From Magicicada septendecula (taxonomy: Eukaryota; Arthropoda; Insecta; Hemiptera; Cicadidae), in NCBI GenBank assembly GCA_034769895.1, contig CM068367.1, forward strand, positions 86,915,654 to 86,979,653: a stretch of DNA of 64,000 nucleotides. The letters are read 5' to 3'. Shown here piece after piece: positions 34,689 through 46,120 of this stretch. The translations under genes and the position numbers were made by a program. Numbering within the stretch: the first letter of the stretch is position 1; every line of letters starts with the position of its first letter. The notes below the pieces were generated by a model. It saw nothing but the letters and a program-made list of their open reading frames with translations. It did no database searches and had not been told where the DNA came from.

Positions 34689-34872
34689 GAATAGATTACC
34701 TAAAGAGATACTGAATTATAGGTCGAAAGGAAGAAGGGATGTACGGTGGCAGAGAAAATTGGGAACCGAAACATGTTTAACCACATCCTCAGATGAAGGA
34801 AGGAGGAGGTGGTGATAATGGTACTGGAGAAGGAAGAAGACGAGGGGAAGGAGGAGGAGGAAGAGGAGCAGA
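34689..34872 (+). mobile_element. LINE fragment, last codons with purine tail
   Basis: The plus strand reads NRLPKEILNYRSKGRRDVRW, QRKLGTE, then a (GGA/GAA) rich tail at 34796-34872. R-L-P-K-E-I-L-N-Y-R-x-K-G-R-R-D-V is the last box of LINE RT proteins. Only about 45 codons remain; the box after RRDV is shifted. Confidence 0.6.
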
Positions 34873-36449
34873 GTGTCGGATTAAGGTAAGATGACCCGTA
34901 TAGGGAATAACAGAACTTTTTTGGACAAAGAAGAAAATAGTGTTAACTGAAAGAAGGATTAAAAGAAGGCTGTCCTCTCATGGAAGTCGTACATTACCCC
35001 TAAGCAATTAAATGTGAGGGATTTATTAGAGGGTTTCTAGAAAAGCGATTAACTACACCGAAATTAATGAAGGAAAACCACTAACATCTAAGCAGAATAG
35101 CTAAAGGAAAAGAAGAAAGAGAATCAATACACGTCAGCAGTAACTTCTTTCTCAGGTCATTCCAAAAACTGACCATTTAACTTGACAAATGGACTCTTCA
35201 TACCTAGGTCACGATCTCTCCCATTGATATTAGTATTATCCTTCCTTACAACGTGTTTGATCCACTCAAATCATCTTCTTCACTAATAAAATCTTGAGCT
35301 TCTTTGAACATACCAGTTGCTTGAGTTTTCTTTATTTTTCTATTTCTAATTCTAACTGTTTTCATGGTGTCGCAGGTCAGTCTTGAAATATTTGTTTTAG
35401 CTACTTCTGCCCACTTCGTTGTTATTCATCACAGAATAGTGGGAAGTCAATATAAAAAAATTAGGGTGCAGTAATTAGCAAACAGATTTACAATTAACAG
35501 ATTGAGATCCATATTCTGGGTAAAGTAAGAGGCCATATCATAACTCATTATGAAAAAAGCTTCTTATATTTGGCACAGAGTTGAAAGGAATCAGACTGGA
35601 TTGAAGAGATAATTGTGACACCGTCATTCTGTATATATCCGAGCGGAAAGTGCGATACTAGAAGAGATTTTGACCTTCTTAGCAGAGTTTTAAATATGTG
35701 AAGGTCGAATAATCGCATGGAATCTAGAATAACGTAATCAACAAATAACACGTGATAACACAAAGGCTACCAACCTCAGAAGCATTGGAATTAAAAAAAA
35801 AACTTAGGGGAAAAATATAAAAGTCGTTTTTTGAAGTCGGTTAAAAAAATTTGAAAAAGTCACAAAAATATCAGAAAAATGAAACTTTTAATCTTAAATA
35901 CATATGAATTGATATAATGCGTGCACAGTTTACAATGCATAAAAATACTAGAGGAGATACAGGTAGGCTTACGTAAACTGTGATACGATCTGAAAGATTC
36001 AGTACAATTATCGTGAAAAAAATTGTTATGCAGAAACATTGTTGGTTTTCAACAGAAGAGATTGCTATTGGTTAACAGTTAACAGTAATCAGGTGCATAC
36101 TTATGTCATATACTTACATGACACTAAGGATAAACGTAATAACTACTGAAAAATCTAATGAGATATCAAAAAAGAGGGTTTAAATCGGCTAGCCGCGGAG
36201 ATTGTGTCGGGACTTACAAGAGTTTTAACGAGAGGAGAAACATCACGCTCCTATTGGAAGAAACTTCACAATACGCCTCTCTGCCTAATCTCTGGGCCAA
36301 GGTTAGAAAAGGAGACTGGCGGTTGAAAAATAAAACTAAATACAAAAAAGTAACATATATATTGAAAAACGCATTTAAAAAATGATGGAATAAAAGCCCA
36401 GCCCTAATGGTAAATTGTGGATACGGATGATGACTGTACTGTTAATAAT
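34873..36449. other. No gene recognised
   Basis: The minus strand at about 35255-35415 holds a 53-codon frame (TKWAEVAKTNISRLTCDTMK, then KEAQDFISEEDDLSG) that I do not recognise. A plus frame at 36158-36385 has 75 codons and no motif. The rest is AT-rich. Confidence 0.35.
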
Positions 36450-36658
36450 ACTTAACTAAAAATGAACTTTTTTCATGTGAAAAACTTACTATTTTATTGT
36501 ACGCGTTTCGGCTTAGTATCCGCCTTCTTCAGCTTTGGTAACAGACTGCCTGTTATGGGCAGTCTGTTACCAAAGCTGAAGAAGGCGGATACTAAGCCGA
36601 AACGCGTACAATAAAATAGTAAGTTTTTCACATGAAAAAAGTTCATTTTTAGTTAAGT
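36450..36658. repeat. Perfect 101-bp palindrome carrying the PLE-type hairpin motif
   Basis: 36450-36550 and 36558-36658 are exact reverse complements as far as I can see, separated by the seven bases TGTTATG. Each arm contains, pointing outward, CTGAAGA-A-GGC-loop-GCC-GAAACG (36576-36604 on plus; 36504-36532 on minus). It has no coding content. The hairpin motif is the one that ends the PLE copies, so this looks like two PLE-related termini joined head to head. Arms with no mismatch indicate recent formation, ongoing gene conversion, or an assembly or template-switch artefact. Confidence 0.9.
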
Positions 36659-37782
36659 GTTAGTGCTGTGAAAGAAGAGATGAATAATCAAGACAACTGT
36701 TAATAATAGTCGCTTACAGAGAAGTGTTTCAATTTCAATTCGCCTAATACGGACCACTTAATACGTAGTAATCCCATGACTAATAATGCTATGACTAAGC
36801 GAGGTAAAGCGAAAACAGTTTACATTATATGCAAATGCATGAGGACGAGCGCGAGTAGGCAGGAGGTTCAGAACATCCTACTTACTCTGTTATACAGTTC
36901 TAGCATAAACCATGCTGCGTTTGCCATCGATTACACACGCCTTCGATCTAAGAGAGCGTTCTCTGTGTTAAACTAACGTTTTAAAAATTTATTAGTTCTT
37001 CAGTATTTATAATAGAATACAAATAAAATATAATTTAAAATATAGCATTATGTTTTACAATAAAAATTATGTACAAAATCATATTACACTTGTATGAAAC
37101 AGGCTATCCTAATATCAACAGATACTGGGTCGTAAGTAAAAAACTACCGAACGATTTTTCTGTGTTAACCTATTATTCATTGACTATTGAGACAGAGACA
37201 GAGACAGATGGACAGACAGAGAAAGAGTGAGAAGTGGCTTTTGATATGTCATTCCGCAGGAAAACGTAAAGTATTTTATAGATGGATAGCTATTGGATTA
37301 TCAAAGTGTGTAAGAAGATCAAGAAGCAATATTTGTGGATAAAAAATAAATTAGGTACAATTAAATCAGTACGGGTCTAGACTGAACGATTTATATTATG
37401 GAAAGATATATCAGGAAAGTGATTATTAGAACGAGTAATCTCAGAAACACGGTTTAAAATGAGAACGATCCGCAGTATAATATGACGATATCAGAATGTG
37501 GCCATACACCAAGCTCCGGCTTACTGCTACAATAATAAGAATAATGTAATATAAAATTTGTGCCGTGTTATAAATAGTAACTATTACTAACAGCCCAGGG
37601 GACACCACGAGCGATAGGTCAAACTCTCCATACTGCAAATATGTGATAAAGACAAATAATTGTGATAAACTCCGCACAGCATTAAATTTCCAAGAGGTTC
37701 AGATGGGAGAGAGTTTTATTGTTAACATTTGAATAATTATTGTTCGACAACATCGATAACATAATATCTAATACATATGCAG

Positions 37783-37785
<3 letters not shown>
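36659..37785. other. No gene recognised
   Basis: AT-rich with a short GACAGA-rich run near 37190-37225. A minus frame at 37441-37677 has no motif. Confidence 0.45.

Positions 37786-37815
<30 letters not shown>
37786..37815. repeat. (TA)n microsatellite at the edge of a duplicated repeat
   Basis: Fifteen TA units lie directly left of the 1.1-kb repeat. At the same position in the sister copy (about 52249-52258) there is only TTATATAC, so the run has expanded in this copy, or shrunk in the other. Confidence 0.95.
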
Positions 37816-37818
<3 letters not shown>

Positions 37819-38912
37819 AATTACAGAAATATAAATTTGTTGAAATGACTGAATATAATAATTTTAATAGTTATAAATTAATTATAGGTTGTATACACGT
37901 AAACATTGACTGTTCGAAAAAAGACCTAACATTTTGAACGTAGCCAGTAGCCACATACATTACGGTTAGATATAGCCTTAGACAACAAACTGCCAATTCT
38001 TCGGTTCCGCCAAAGAATCTGTCTTTGGCCTATATCCGCTGGACTAACCATGTGGACGAACTTTCTCTCGCATTAATGCCAAAGCGACAATGAAAGATTT
38101 TGAAAACTAACGCACGTGTTTATGAAATTTTGATACAAATTTGATATAATAAACCTTACACAGACATTTTGGTTATTTAACCAAGCAAACAGTGGAAAAG
38201 ATTGTACAGAACGTACAATAAAGAAAATATACAACAAAATCATATGTTCGCGATTAGAAAAAGACTTCTTATTGTACAAATATGAATTTTTAAAGAAACT
38301 ATTAATATTAGCAAAAAAGACTACTTAGGACTATAATGCTTACAGACCACACAGCAGTGAGGTTACCCGATTCGGATGGGTAAAGTTGAGACAGGGGTCA
38401 GGATTTTCAAGTACCTGGATAATGCAGTTTAAGACGATGGAAGATCTGTTGCTGACATTAAATCTAGTGTAGCTTAAAAGTTCGCCTTCATGAAAAAGAA
38501 GAGGCCACACATTTCTGGGAACGCAGGTACTGAAGACCAGGAATACTCATAAAATCTTTTGTATGGATTTTGGTTCCGGTGTGATTCTGCAACATTAAAT
38601 ATGCAGGAAAGGGGCAAGAACCGAATTCAGGCCTTTGAGATATGGCGTTGAAAGAGGGTGCACGGTCTCTCATGGTTGAATTGAGCAACCATTGATGAGC
38701 TATTTAAACTGTTAAATTAAAAACGAAGGTTATAATAAAGCATCGCCAAGAGGAAACGCCGACGATGGGGCACTTAATTAGACATAATAGTAGCTATATG
38801 ACTACGATACTAGAGGGACAATCAATGTAGGAATTGCTAGGGGAAGACCCAAGATAAAGTGCTTGGATCAATTGGCTGCAGAAATTGGCTTTAAGAAATA
38901 CAGAGTTTCAAG
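37816..38912 (+). repeat. 1.1-kb composite repeat, copy 1, with a LINE C-terminal region
   Basis: It matches 52257-53295 in the same orientation along its whole length, with small insertions and deletions. The left half (about 560 bases) is non-coding to my eye and includes AAGACCTAACATTTTGAACG and GCCAAAGCGACAA. From about 38380 a decayed LINE reading begins: VKVETGVRIFKYLDNAV, DDGRSVADIKSSV, KFAFMKKKR, then in shifted frames ILIKSFVWILVPV (cf. F-V-W-S-V-x-L-Y-G-S-E), RIQAFEIWR, KRKRRRWGT and, near the end, a P-R/K-I-K-x-L-D-Q-L-A-A-E-I-G box. Both copies share the junction, so the unit spread as a whole or is one old LINE with an unreadable 5' half. Confidence 0.88.
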
Positions 38913-40319
38913 TCGAAGGTAATTAACAGGAAATCTGATAACCTTTTCAGACTGAGAAAAGACAAAAGAAGGAAACTGACGTTTTGTATTAATAACTCTA
39001 TGACATGAGCAAAATTTTCTCTTCGCTTTGTGCGTTTACATAGTTTTCACTCTATATATCGTACGCACATTACGAGTAAATCAAACGAGGGATAACATCG
39101 ATTGACTCCGATAATATGTGAACAAACGCTGTCTGGTACAGATACTGTACAGGACTGATATAATAGTTTATTTATTGAAAAAACGTTTACATGCAAATCG
39201 ACTGTTAACAACGCAATAAATATTTATATTGAACTACACAACTTGGAGCGGTTTGTAATCCGGGAATCTGCCGCTATGTAATGGCCCCGTCGCAACCCTC
39301 TTACTATACCTCATACTATCGGTCATTGGGGGGGGGGGGATATCCCCCCGCTACCAATTATCATTGGTATATATTATCACTGGTACGCACACAAATAGCA
39401 TACATACAAATAGTACTGGGCAACCCTTCAATAGCATTTCAGACGACAAAAAGGCGTTTTGGTATGAAACAGTGATAACTTTTATGATATAGGCATTTAT
39501 TAACAAAAGTTTAAATAAAATTTAACACATATAAAAAGAATTATACATGTTATAGATATATTTAGACGTCGATTTCATACGTATATAGTTCAGGGTAGAT
39601 TAATTTTTGAAATACGAACAATATTATGAAGCTGAATATGTGTTAAAAAAGGAATTTACTTAATTCACTTGTTCTTCATGCAGCTACTGTATTCGTGGGT
39701 CCGAAACGCTGACAATAATGATAGAGTGCACAAGTGATCGTCCTGCTAGAAGGACTTTCCGGAATGACTTCTGTACAGAGCCTTGCCCCCTTCCAGCACT
39801 ACGTAACTGTCTTATTACAAATTTATAAACCGTACTCCGGTAGAACGGATCATGTGGTACCACTTGACGAGTTGGGCTAATATTTTCAATGTCAGAAGTG
39901 ACGAAATATCTTGTAGTTTTTTTATAACAACATATTTTAATAACACACATAAAATAATAAGAAATTTAGTTGTACCATAATCACTACCATAATGTCCACG
40001 ACTCAATGCATTGTCATTGTTAGGAGCATCGAAATTTGTCGCGAAAACAAAGACGCAATCATCCTTTCTTATCACGGTTCGCCATTATTGAACGTACACT
40101 CGGTACCAAATTCAAACTTGTATGCACTAATTTCAGGACTACTCGCCCTTTTCGCGGAAATATTTACGGCCCTGCTATCTGGACGTAGAGGCGTCTTACA
40201 ACCTGCCAAATATCGTCCTCAAACAAGGACGTTACGTTCTGGGGGCAGTGCTTTCTACGTACATTCTGTCAGTAAACACGAGAACATATAAACACTGTGT
40301 ATAAAACGGAGAAGCACAA
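38913..40319. other. No gene recognised; G-run hairpin near 39329
   Basis: An 11-base G run followed by ATATCCCCCC at 39329-39348 can fold into a hairpin. A 99-codon plus frame at 39992-40291 and overlapping minus frames at 39684-40075 have no motif I recognise. The DNA at 40080-40250 is slightly GC-richer. Confidence 0.35.
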
Positions 40320-40692
40320 AGACTAAGCTAAGAGTGACAAGGAGAAACAGGAAAACAATTAATTGGACCAAACTCGAATTGATGATACCATTAGCAGCAT
40401 TAAGAAAATTAGATACAGATAGATGGGAGATTTAGTCGGGCGAGGGGATGGCACATGATTACGAATACTGCTCAGTTGGAGTCAAAAGACAGGAAAAGGC
40501 AACAACGACCAAGACGAAGACAGAAGAAAGGAACGGCCCCTTGTAACGGAAAAGAGTTGTAGTACGTACAGTGAATGAAACAAGAATTAATTAGTTGGAA
40601 GAAAATTTGAGAATGGCCGAGGAAGTGGGCAGACACATGTTAATGACGATGATGGTGATGACGACGACGACGACGACGACGACGACGATGAT
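40320..40692 (+). mobile_element. LINE fragment, RT C-terminal tail with (GAC)n end
   Basis: The plus strand carries LRVTRRNRKTINWTKLELMI, then LRKLDTDRW, RQEKATTTKTKTE and, in another frame, RQQRPRRRQKKG; the end reads EEVGRHM followed by GAT/GAC triplets. A basic R-W...R-R-x-x-R box followed by an L-E-E-x-x-x-x-x-x-x-N-x-stop tail and a trinucleotide run fits a LINE 3' end, but the diagnostic words are weaker than elsewhere. Confidence 0.5.
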
Positions 40693-40699
40693 GATAATG
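40644..40699. repeat. (GAC/GAT)n microsatellite
   Basis: About 18 GAC/GAT triplets form the apparent tail of the LINE at 40320-40692. Confidence 0.92.
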
Positions 40700-41517
40700 A
40701 GTTTCGAAATTTTAATTAAAAGAAGACAAGATCAAAGTTGTATTTTAGAAGAATAGTGAGAGGAAAAATGATTTTCATAGAATCACTGCCGCTCCACAAT
40801 TATGACAGGCGGTTCATTATTCGACAAGCCGGATTACGATTATTGACGTAACGCTGTCCTCAGTCAGAAAAACAAATGAAACAATCAAAGCGTCTCTTCT
40901 CTGATCGAATAGACACCGCGTGGGCCCTATAATCTACTACTATACGCTCCCTGTACACACGGTTCCTGTAACATTCAACTCTGAATAAATACTTTCTGAG
41001 AAAAACCGGGAGTCCACGATTTACGAAGTATCGTACAAAAATGTTTACTTTATAAATATTTATTGTTTATATTTCACTCGTCTCAGAATACGGATCAACA
41101 ACAAAAAACAGTGTTGTCACACGATACGATATGGTAGCAAATATTTACCGGTTGTTGTGCGAAACGGTGTATACGATTGTGTTCGGTTCGAGGAAATCCT
41201 CTTGTTATGTTACTCCTGTAGGGACACAACAACACGTCGTTACCTACGATCAATCGAAACGATACACTTGATAGTGAAGCGGATGTGTCTAACAACGTGA
41301 ATCCAATATACCGGCTGCAATTATGTCAACTTTATGGTCCTCCAACTAAGAAATACAAGTTTTTGAGTGTATTGAAATCATACGCAACACACACACACAC
41401 ACACACACACATTTTCCTCACGCACTGAGGAAAATGGTACTACCAGTCACAACCCCGAAAGCGATCTGTACAAATAAAAAAGCCAATGTTATTGAAACAT
41501 TGGTTTAATATCTTAAT
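40700..41517. other. No gene; (CA)n at 41386-41411 and two short hairpins
   Basis: (CA)n at 41386-41411. CATTTTCCTCA (41410-41420) is mirrored by TGAGGAAAATG (41426-41436), and CCAATGTT / AACATTGG pair at about 41483-41503. The TGAGGA...CCCCGAAAG wording between them faintly recalls the PLE hairpin motif but does not fit it well. Confidence 0.5.
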
Positions 41518-41905
41518 CGTCATCATCATCTTCACGGACTAAACCAAGAATAGTTTGTTCCGGTCTCAAATAGGCAAATATTAGAGGTGGTCACTCCAGC
41601 GCTTCCTCGGACGTCACACCCCTCTCCGTCCCCTCGGCTTATAGTTCCATAGTTGTTTGGGGATGGGGCAGTCATCCATTCGGCAAAGATGTTCCCAACA
41701 ATTCAACCGATATTGGGCAATCCTGTCGAGTATACACATAATATTCAGTTCCTGCCGTATATCTGTGTTTCTTCTATGATGATGGAGAGTGTATACTGCC
41801 ACTTGCCTGAGAAATCTCATTTCACCCGCTGGGATGCGACTGTCCTGGCCTTTCGTTAAAATCCAATTCTCAGACCCATAAAGAAGTGTGGGAAGATATT
41901 AATGT
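41518..41905 (-). mobile_element. LINE fragment, RT C-terminal region, long open frame
   Basis: The complement reads LPTLLYGSENWILTKGQDSR, IPAGEMRFLRQVAVYTLHHH, RRNTDIRQELNIMCILDRIA, QYRLNCWEHLCRMDDCPIPK, QLWNYKPRGRRGV, uninterrupted for about 96 codons, then shifts to a TSEEALE/RPEQTILGLV end with GAT triplets (plus strand CATCATCATC at 41520). The layout (L-L-Y-G-S-E-x-W, E-M-R-F-L-R-Q, N-x-D-I-R-Q-E-L, W-x-x-H-L-x-R-M, K-P-R-G-R-R) is diagnostic. The G-R-P-x-K-R-W part is lost to the shift. A relative enters the window's right edge at 63.92 kb. Confidence 0.92.
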
Positions 41906-41924
41906 CTTAATATCAATACAATAT

Positions 41925-42172
41925 CATGTCATTATCTTCATCAAGGATTAAACCGAAATGATTAGCTCCGGTCCCAAGCAGATACTGGTCACTCCAACGC
42001 TTCTTTGGACGTCCCACACATCTTCGTCCTTTCGGCTTACAATTCAGTTATTGATTGTGGATGCGGCAGTCATCCAGTTGTTAAGGTGGTTCCAACATTT
42101 TAGAAGAAGGACAAGAAGAAGGCACACAAGTATCATTAATCCATTTGCATTTGTCCTTTTGCGTTAGCTTAG
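41925..42172 (-). mobile_element. LINE fragment, last codons of the same family
   Basis: The complement holds LNCKPKGRRCVGRPKKRWSD, QYLLGTGANHFGLILDEDND and, upstream in another frame, CWNHLNNWMTA. K-P-K-G-R-R-x-V-G-R-P-K-K-R-W is the box missing from its neighbour at 41518. The endings (…GANHFGLILDED versus …EQTILGLVRED) are clearly related, so two copies of one family lie in tandem on the minus strand, about 20 bases apart. Confidence 0.85.
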
Positions 42173-42655
42173 ATCTTTTTGCCGTATTTCCCATCCGATT
42201 TCCGAGGCTCGTATGAGTTCTGAAAGTACATATATTTTTACTTAAGCAGGTTACTGGCCTGCCGTAAAACTCCCTAACCTGGAGGAACAGGAACTTTGAT
42301 TTCCCCTAGACAGTTGCTTTCACCTCAGCTGACGAGCTCTCTCTGCCGATCGCAGTAGACTAACTAACTTAACCCATGTGTGCAGCCGTTGGCCTACTGT
42401 GGGCTCCTCCGCCTCCACACTAGATGCATACCCTGCTGCCGATGTGCACCATCCTCCCAGGCCATGAGCCAGGATACCACCTGGCTGCCCTGACAGAACC
42501 TCCATCTCTCGTTTGCTTACCGATCCACTGCGCCGAAGCGATTGGCTCTACCACAACCTAGGAGTGGATTGCTCGTCGTAATAGGGCTCACCAACGTGTA
42601 GGTGAGAATACAATCAAATAGTGAAGGAAACTAATGTGCAGGACTGTAGCACTTT
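42173..42655. other. GC-richer block of unknown origin
   Basis: 42240-42610 is much less AT-rich than its surroundings, with words such as GGCCTGCCGTAAAACTCC and CCTAACCTGGAGGAACAGG. A 61-codon minus frame exists but has no motif. The composition suggests a foreign repeat, perhaps the non-coding part of a retroelement, which I cannot name. Confidence 0.4.
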
Positions 42656-42712
42656 AGGGGGGGGGGAGAAACACGGAGAGAGAGAGAGGGAAAGAGAGAG
42701 TGAGGAAACGTG
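42656..42712. repeat. G-run and (GA)n tract
   Basis: A G run of about twelve at 42656 is followed by GAGA-rich sequence to about 42712. Confidence 0.9.
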
Positions 42713-43000
42713 TAAACAGATAAATTTATACAATCTTTCACTAATTGATTAATTAAAAAGTCAAACGTAATAACAAACGTGATAGAAATTTTAAAATTAA
42801 AGTAAACAGTTTAAACTCAATAAAACCTAAGATTCCGTCGAAGACTAATTTAGTACAAAAGAGTTTTTAAGTGATGAAGAGAGTTTAATAGAGTACAAAA
42901 CTTTATTTAGTTTTAGAGTTTTTAAGTGCAAAAGAGTTTTATAGTTTTGTAAGCAACAAATGCCACCAGCACTAAACAGAATAAAGTACTGGAACTAATA

Positions 43001-43042
<42 letters not shown>

Positions 43043-45051
43043 ACGTCTCGCGGGTATCTCCGAGTCAATTTACGTATTGTTATTATCTTCGTTAAGCTTT
43101 CCTAAGTAAGCCCCACGTTTGTACGTTATCTTGTAACGTCTCGCGTGTATCCTCTCTGAGTATATATTATTTTTACGTCTATTTGTACTCTTCGAAAATC
43201 TCGCTTTATTAAGTCACAGAACTTGTTATATTATATGTTCGATGCTTCAAAAATCGAGTGTGCGTGATTATGCAAATAATTTCTTAGATTTTATTTATGT
43301 GAAATCAATACCGTTGTTTCACAGTAGTTAGGAGAGAGAGTGCAAAGAGAATTACTCTCTTAGTATACGATTAATTATTTCAAATTTCTCCGCTCGTGAT
43401 ACCAGCTGACTTCTACGTATATGAACACATTTGAGGTTAATTTAACTCCAAATGGTAAGTAATATATTCTGGATGTCCGTTCTCTTCTCAATCTTCTGAC
43501 AATCTGTAACGAACTACCATCTACTGAAAATAATACACATTTTTATTCAAACAACAAGGCATTCATTGAATTTATTTAGCATTTTTTTATATTCTCCCAA
43601 AACATAAAGGGATAATCGATTCTTACTGACAACACAGAATTAGTTCGATCTTATTTTCAAACATATAGTATATAACAAATATTTTTATTTCAATATTAAT
43701 ACAAAGAAAGAAATAATGAATTAATTTCCCAGGGTTATTTTAGAGTTCTTTGTACTTTGAGAAAGTCGGAAATGAATATGGATTAATACCAAGCTTTACA
43801 TAAATAAATTTTTATAATTTGTACTATTTATATTATTCAGTTGATTTGTTAACCGCTAGAGTGCAGTTAGTTCTTCTTCACTGATGACCACAAACACTAG
43901 GCATCATGGCGGCAGTAATGTTTTTAACCAAACTACGTTTTGCTGGTTTTTTGGTTAACAAAATAATAAAGTTTATGTTTACCTCTTTTCCAGAAGTATT
44001 TAAAGAAATTGTGCTGTTTCTAGTGTTATAAGTTTATAGTTGAGGTGTAATTTAGTTAAAATTTACTCGGTAACGATCTCACCAATAAAGTCGAATCTCG
44101 TTAGGCTAGGCTTGGAAATCGAAGGTTGATTTTTCAAGGTATCCTCAAATTGCGGGCATGAATTATTCTATTCGAAGGAGTTCTAATATGTAGTGGATAT
44201 CACTCGTTAATTTTATTAATTTTACACTGATTATTTCAAATGGCATTTGTTAATTTCTTAAATTTTTATAGACATTACACTTTTCAAAACGCTCACTTCC
44301 AATATCGTTTAACAATTAATTCAATTCTTGTTAGTTAGTTACTCTTAGTAACCAAGAATTTTTATGTTTTTTTATTGGTTAATCTATATACTTTTAGTAT
44401 ATAGGCTATTATTAATTATTATAAATTTATTTCTTCTTTTTAGAAAAATAATCCTTTTTAGATTTTATTTATAATCGAATTTAATTTACTTAAGGTTTTT
44501 CTTTATATTTTTCCTTAAACTTGTACACTGGTATTTTATATTTTAATCCCTTTTAATTTGATTTATTTATGATTTATCATTTACTTAATGTATCCTTACT
44601 CTAAACTATTTTTTTATATGCCATCTTGCTAACATAGTATTATTTTATATATTATTATTTTATATTTAACCCTGGGTTATCTTATATTTAAACAAATCCT
44701 TATATTAAACACAAATATTATTCCTAGGTACAAGACCTTCGTGGCCTACACAATACAAAATTACACAAAATACAAAAAATACAAAACTTGTCAGCAGCAA
44801 TATAGTCCACTGCTACAATATTGATTGTTTTTCATTTCCAGTACAAATCTGCTCTTTTTAAAGGTTTACACTTTCACCGAGTACACTATGTTTCACTTTG
44901 TACACTGCACTTTTATTATTACTGTTTACAGTGTTTTTGGAGTACAAAGTTTTTTATAGCTCGGTACATAATACCCATTTCTGACTTTTAGAATTGGGTG
45001 ATTACTGGTTTGAACGATGGTGATTGTGTTATCATATTTGGGCAGGGGTTA
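42713..45051. other. AT-rich, no gene; internal repeats and (AT)n at 43003-43039
   Basis: 42840-42960 has echoing AGAGTTTTTAAGTG words. A 37-base (AT)n lies at 43003-43039. Directly after it GTAACGTCTCGCGGGTATC is repeated as GTAACGTCTCGCGTGTATC about 93 bases further on. The remaining 1.9 kb is very AT-rich with stops in all frames. Confidence 0.45.
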
Positions 45052-46120
45052 TGTAACGTTACAATATATACCATATGCTGTAATGTGCATTTATTAAATA
45101 AAATAAATATTTAGATTAATTTTAGCAATATGTAATAGACAAGGAGGTGTGAAGTTGAAAGCTGAATTAGACGCAGGAATGAACATGCATGATCACGCGA
45201 TTACTGCTGAGAGAGTGTACAGTAGTACATAGTGTGTGTGCGTGGAGCTTGTTCAAGCCTGAAAGTTTGAAACCTCACCCCAAATAGATACTAAATTATA
45301 GTTTTATTTAATTATAAGCAAACCGTAAATGTTAGAAAGATTGCAAAGACTTCTAAATATGCATAAAAATCATGCACATGTGCAGTGCGAAAACGGTGTG
45401 ATTATGACGTTCAGTGCGAATTCTGTGCGATTTTAAGAGCATAGTAATTACACTAATTATGCGATCACTATGGTAATTACGTATAATATGTGTAATTAAA
45501 GCAGACAATGTTAGATCACTTTGAAATCCGCATCAGACATTGCAATTGGCAGAAATGTGCGAATATGTGAAATTGGACGATAGTGGGGGAACTGACGCCA
45601 CGGACAGTTTCTGACATGCAGAATCCTGAGCCGACAGGTGTGTTTTTTTTTTGTTGAATATAAATACGGGCCCAGGAGAGCCAAATTTTACTCTCAATCA
45701 GTCTTTAGAAGCAGCGGGACGCTATGTCCGTTAGCGACGCGATTTTTTAAAAATAAACTTTAAAGTCGGATGGACAATACGATCATCCGAGTATCAAACA
45801 GTAACTCTTAGTTTGATTATTTTAAATACAATTATCGAACATACATCACCAGTCTACAACCACAAATGTTCAGCACTCTAGACAACTGGCGAGGTCACAT
45901 CAAGCAGAGGAACGATATGCAGAGCAATCGAGGCGTCTGCTAGGACAACAGCAGCTGATGCAGAGCGACATATCATTCTACAGGAACCAGAGAGGACCAG
46001 AAGGAACGAGTAACTGAAGGACGACAAGTGGAACCGGAGAACGTGCAGGGGAATCCATTAGAAGAGGATCTACCGATCACCGGAGGACAGGGGTACAATC
46101 TACAGAATTGAGGTGACAAA
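45052..46120 (+). mobile_element. LTR-retrotransposon fossil (LTR-like unit and adjacent leader), old and broken
   Basis: A purine-rich GGGCAGGGG (about 45042-45050) stands just before TGTAACGTTACA (about 45054), as a polypurine tract does before a 3' LTR. Inside the unit a TATAAAT box (about 45660) is followed about 40 bases on by TCAGT, and then AATAAA. The unit appears to end near 45884 with ACA, and two bases later TGGCGAGGTCAC could be a primer-binding site. The next 200 bases are Gln/Arg-rich in one frame, as gag starts often are. Family is uncertain (Ty3/Gypsy-like by the TGTAACG start). No pol is readable. It is a fossil. Confidence 0.35.

Noticed and set aside
36576-36604. A proven hammerhead ribozyme
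   Set aside because: CTGA-N-GA and GAAAC flank a stem, but there is a consistent extra base and I could not establish helices I and III or the cleavage site. Reported as a motif, not as a ribozyme.
39992-40291. 99-codon plus frame as a possible host gene
   Set aside because: No recognisable domain, no supporting splice or promoter signal, and overlapping antisense frames of similar length; kept only as an unassigned stretch.
41412-41450. Another PLE hairpin copy (CTGAGGA…CCCCGAAAG)
   Set aside because: Spacing and stem do not fit the other copies; the local hairpin CATTTTCCTCA/TGAGGAAAATG explains it better.
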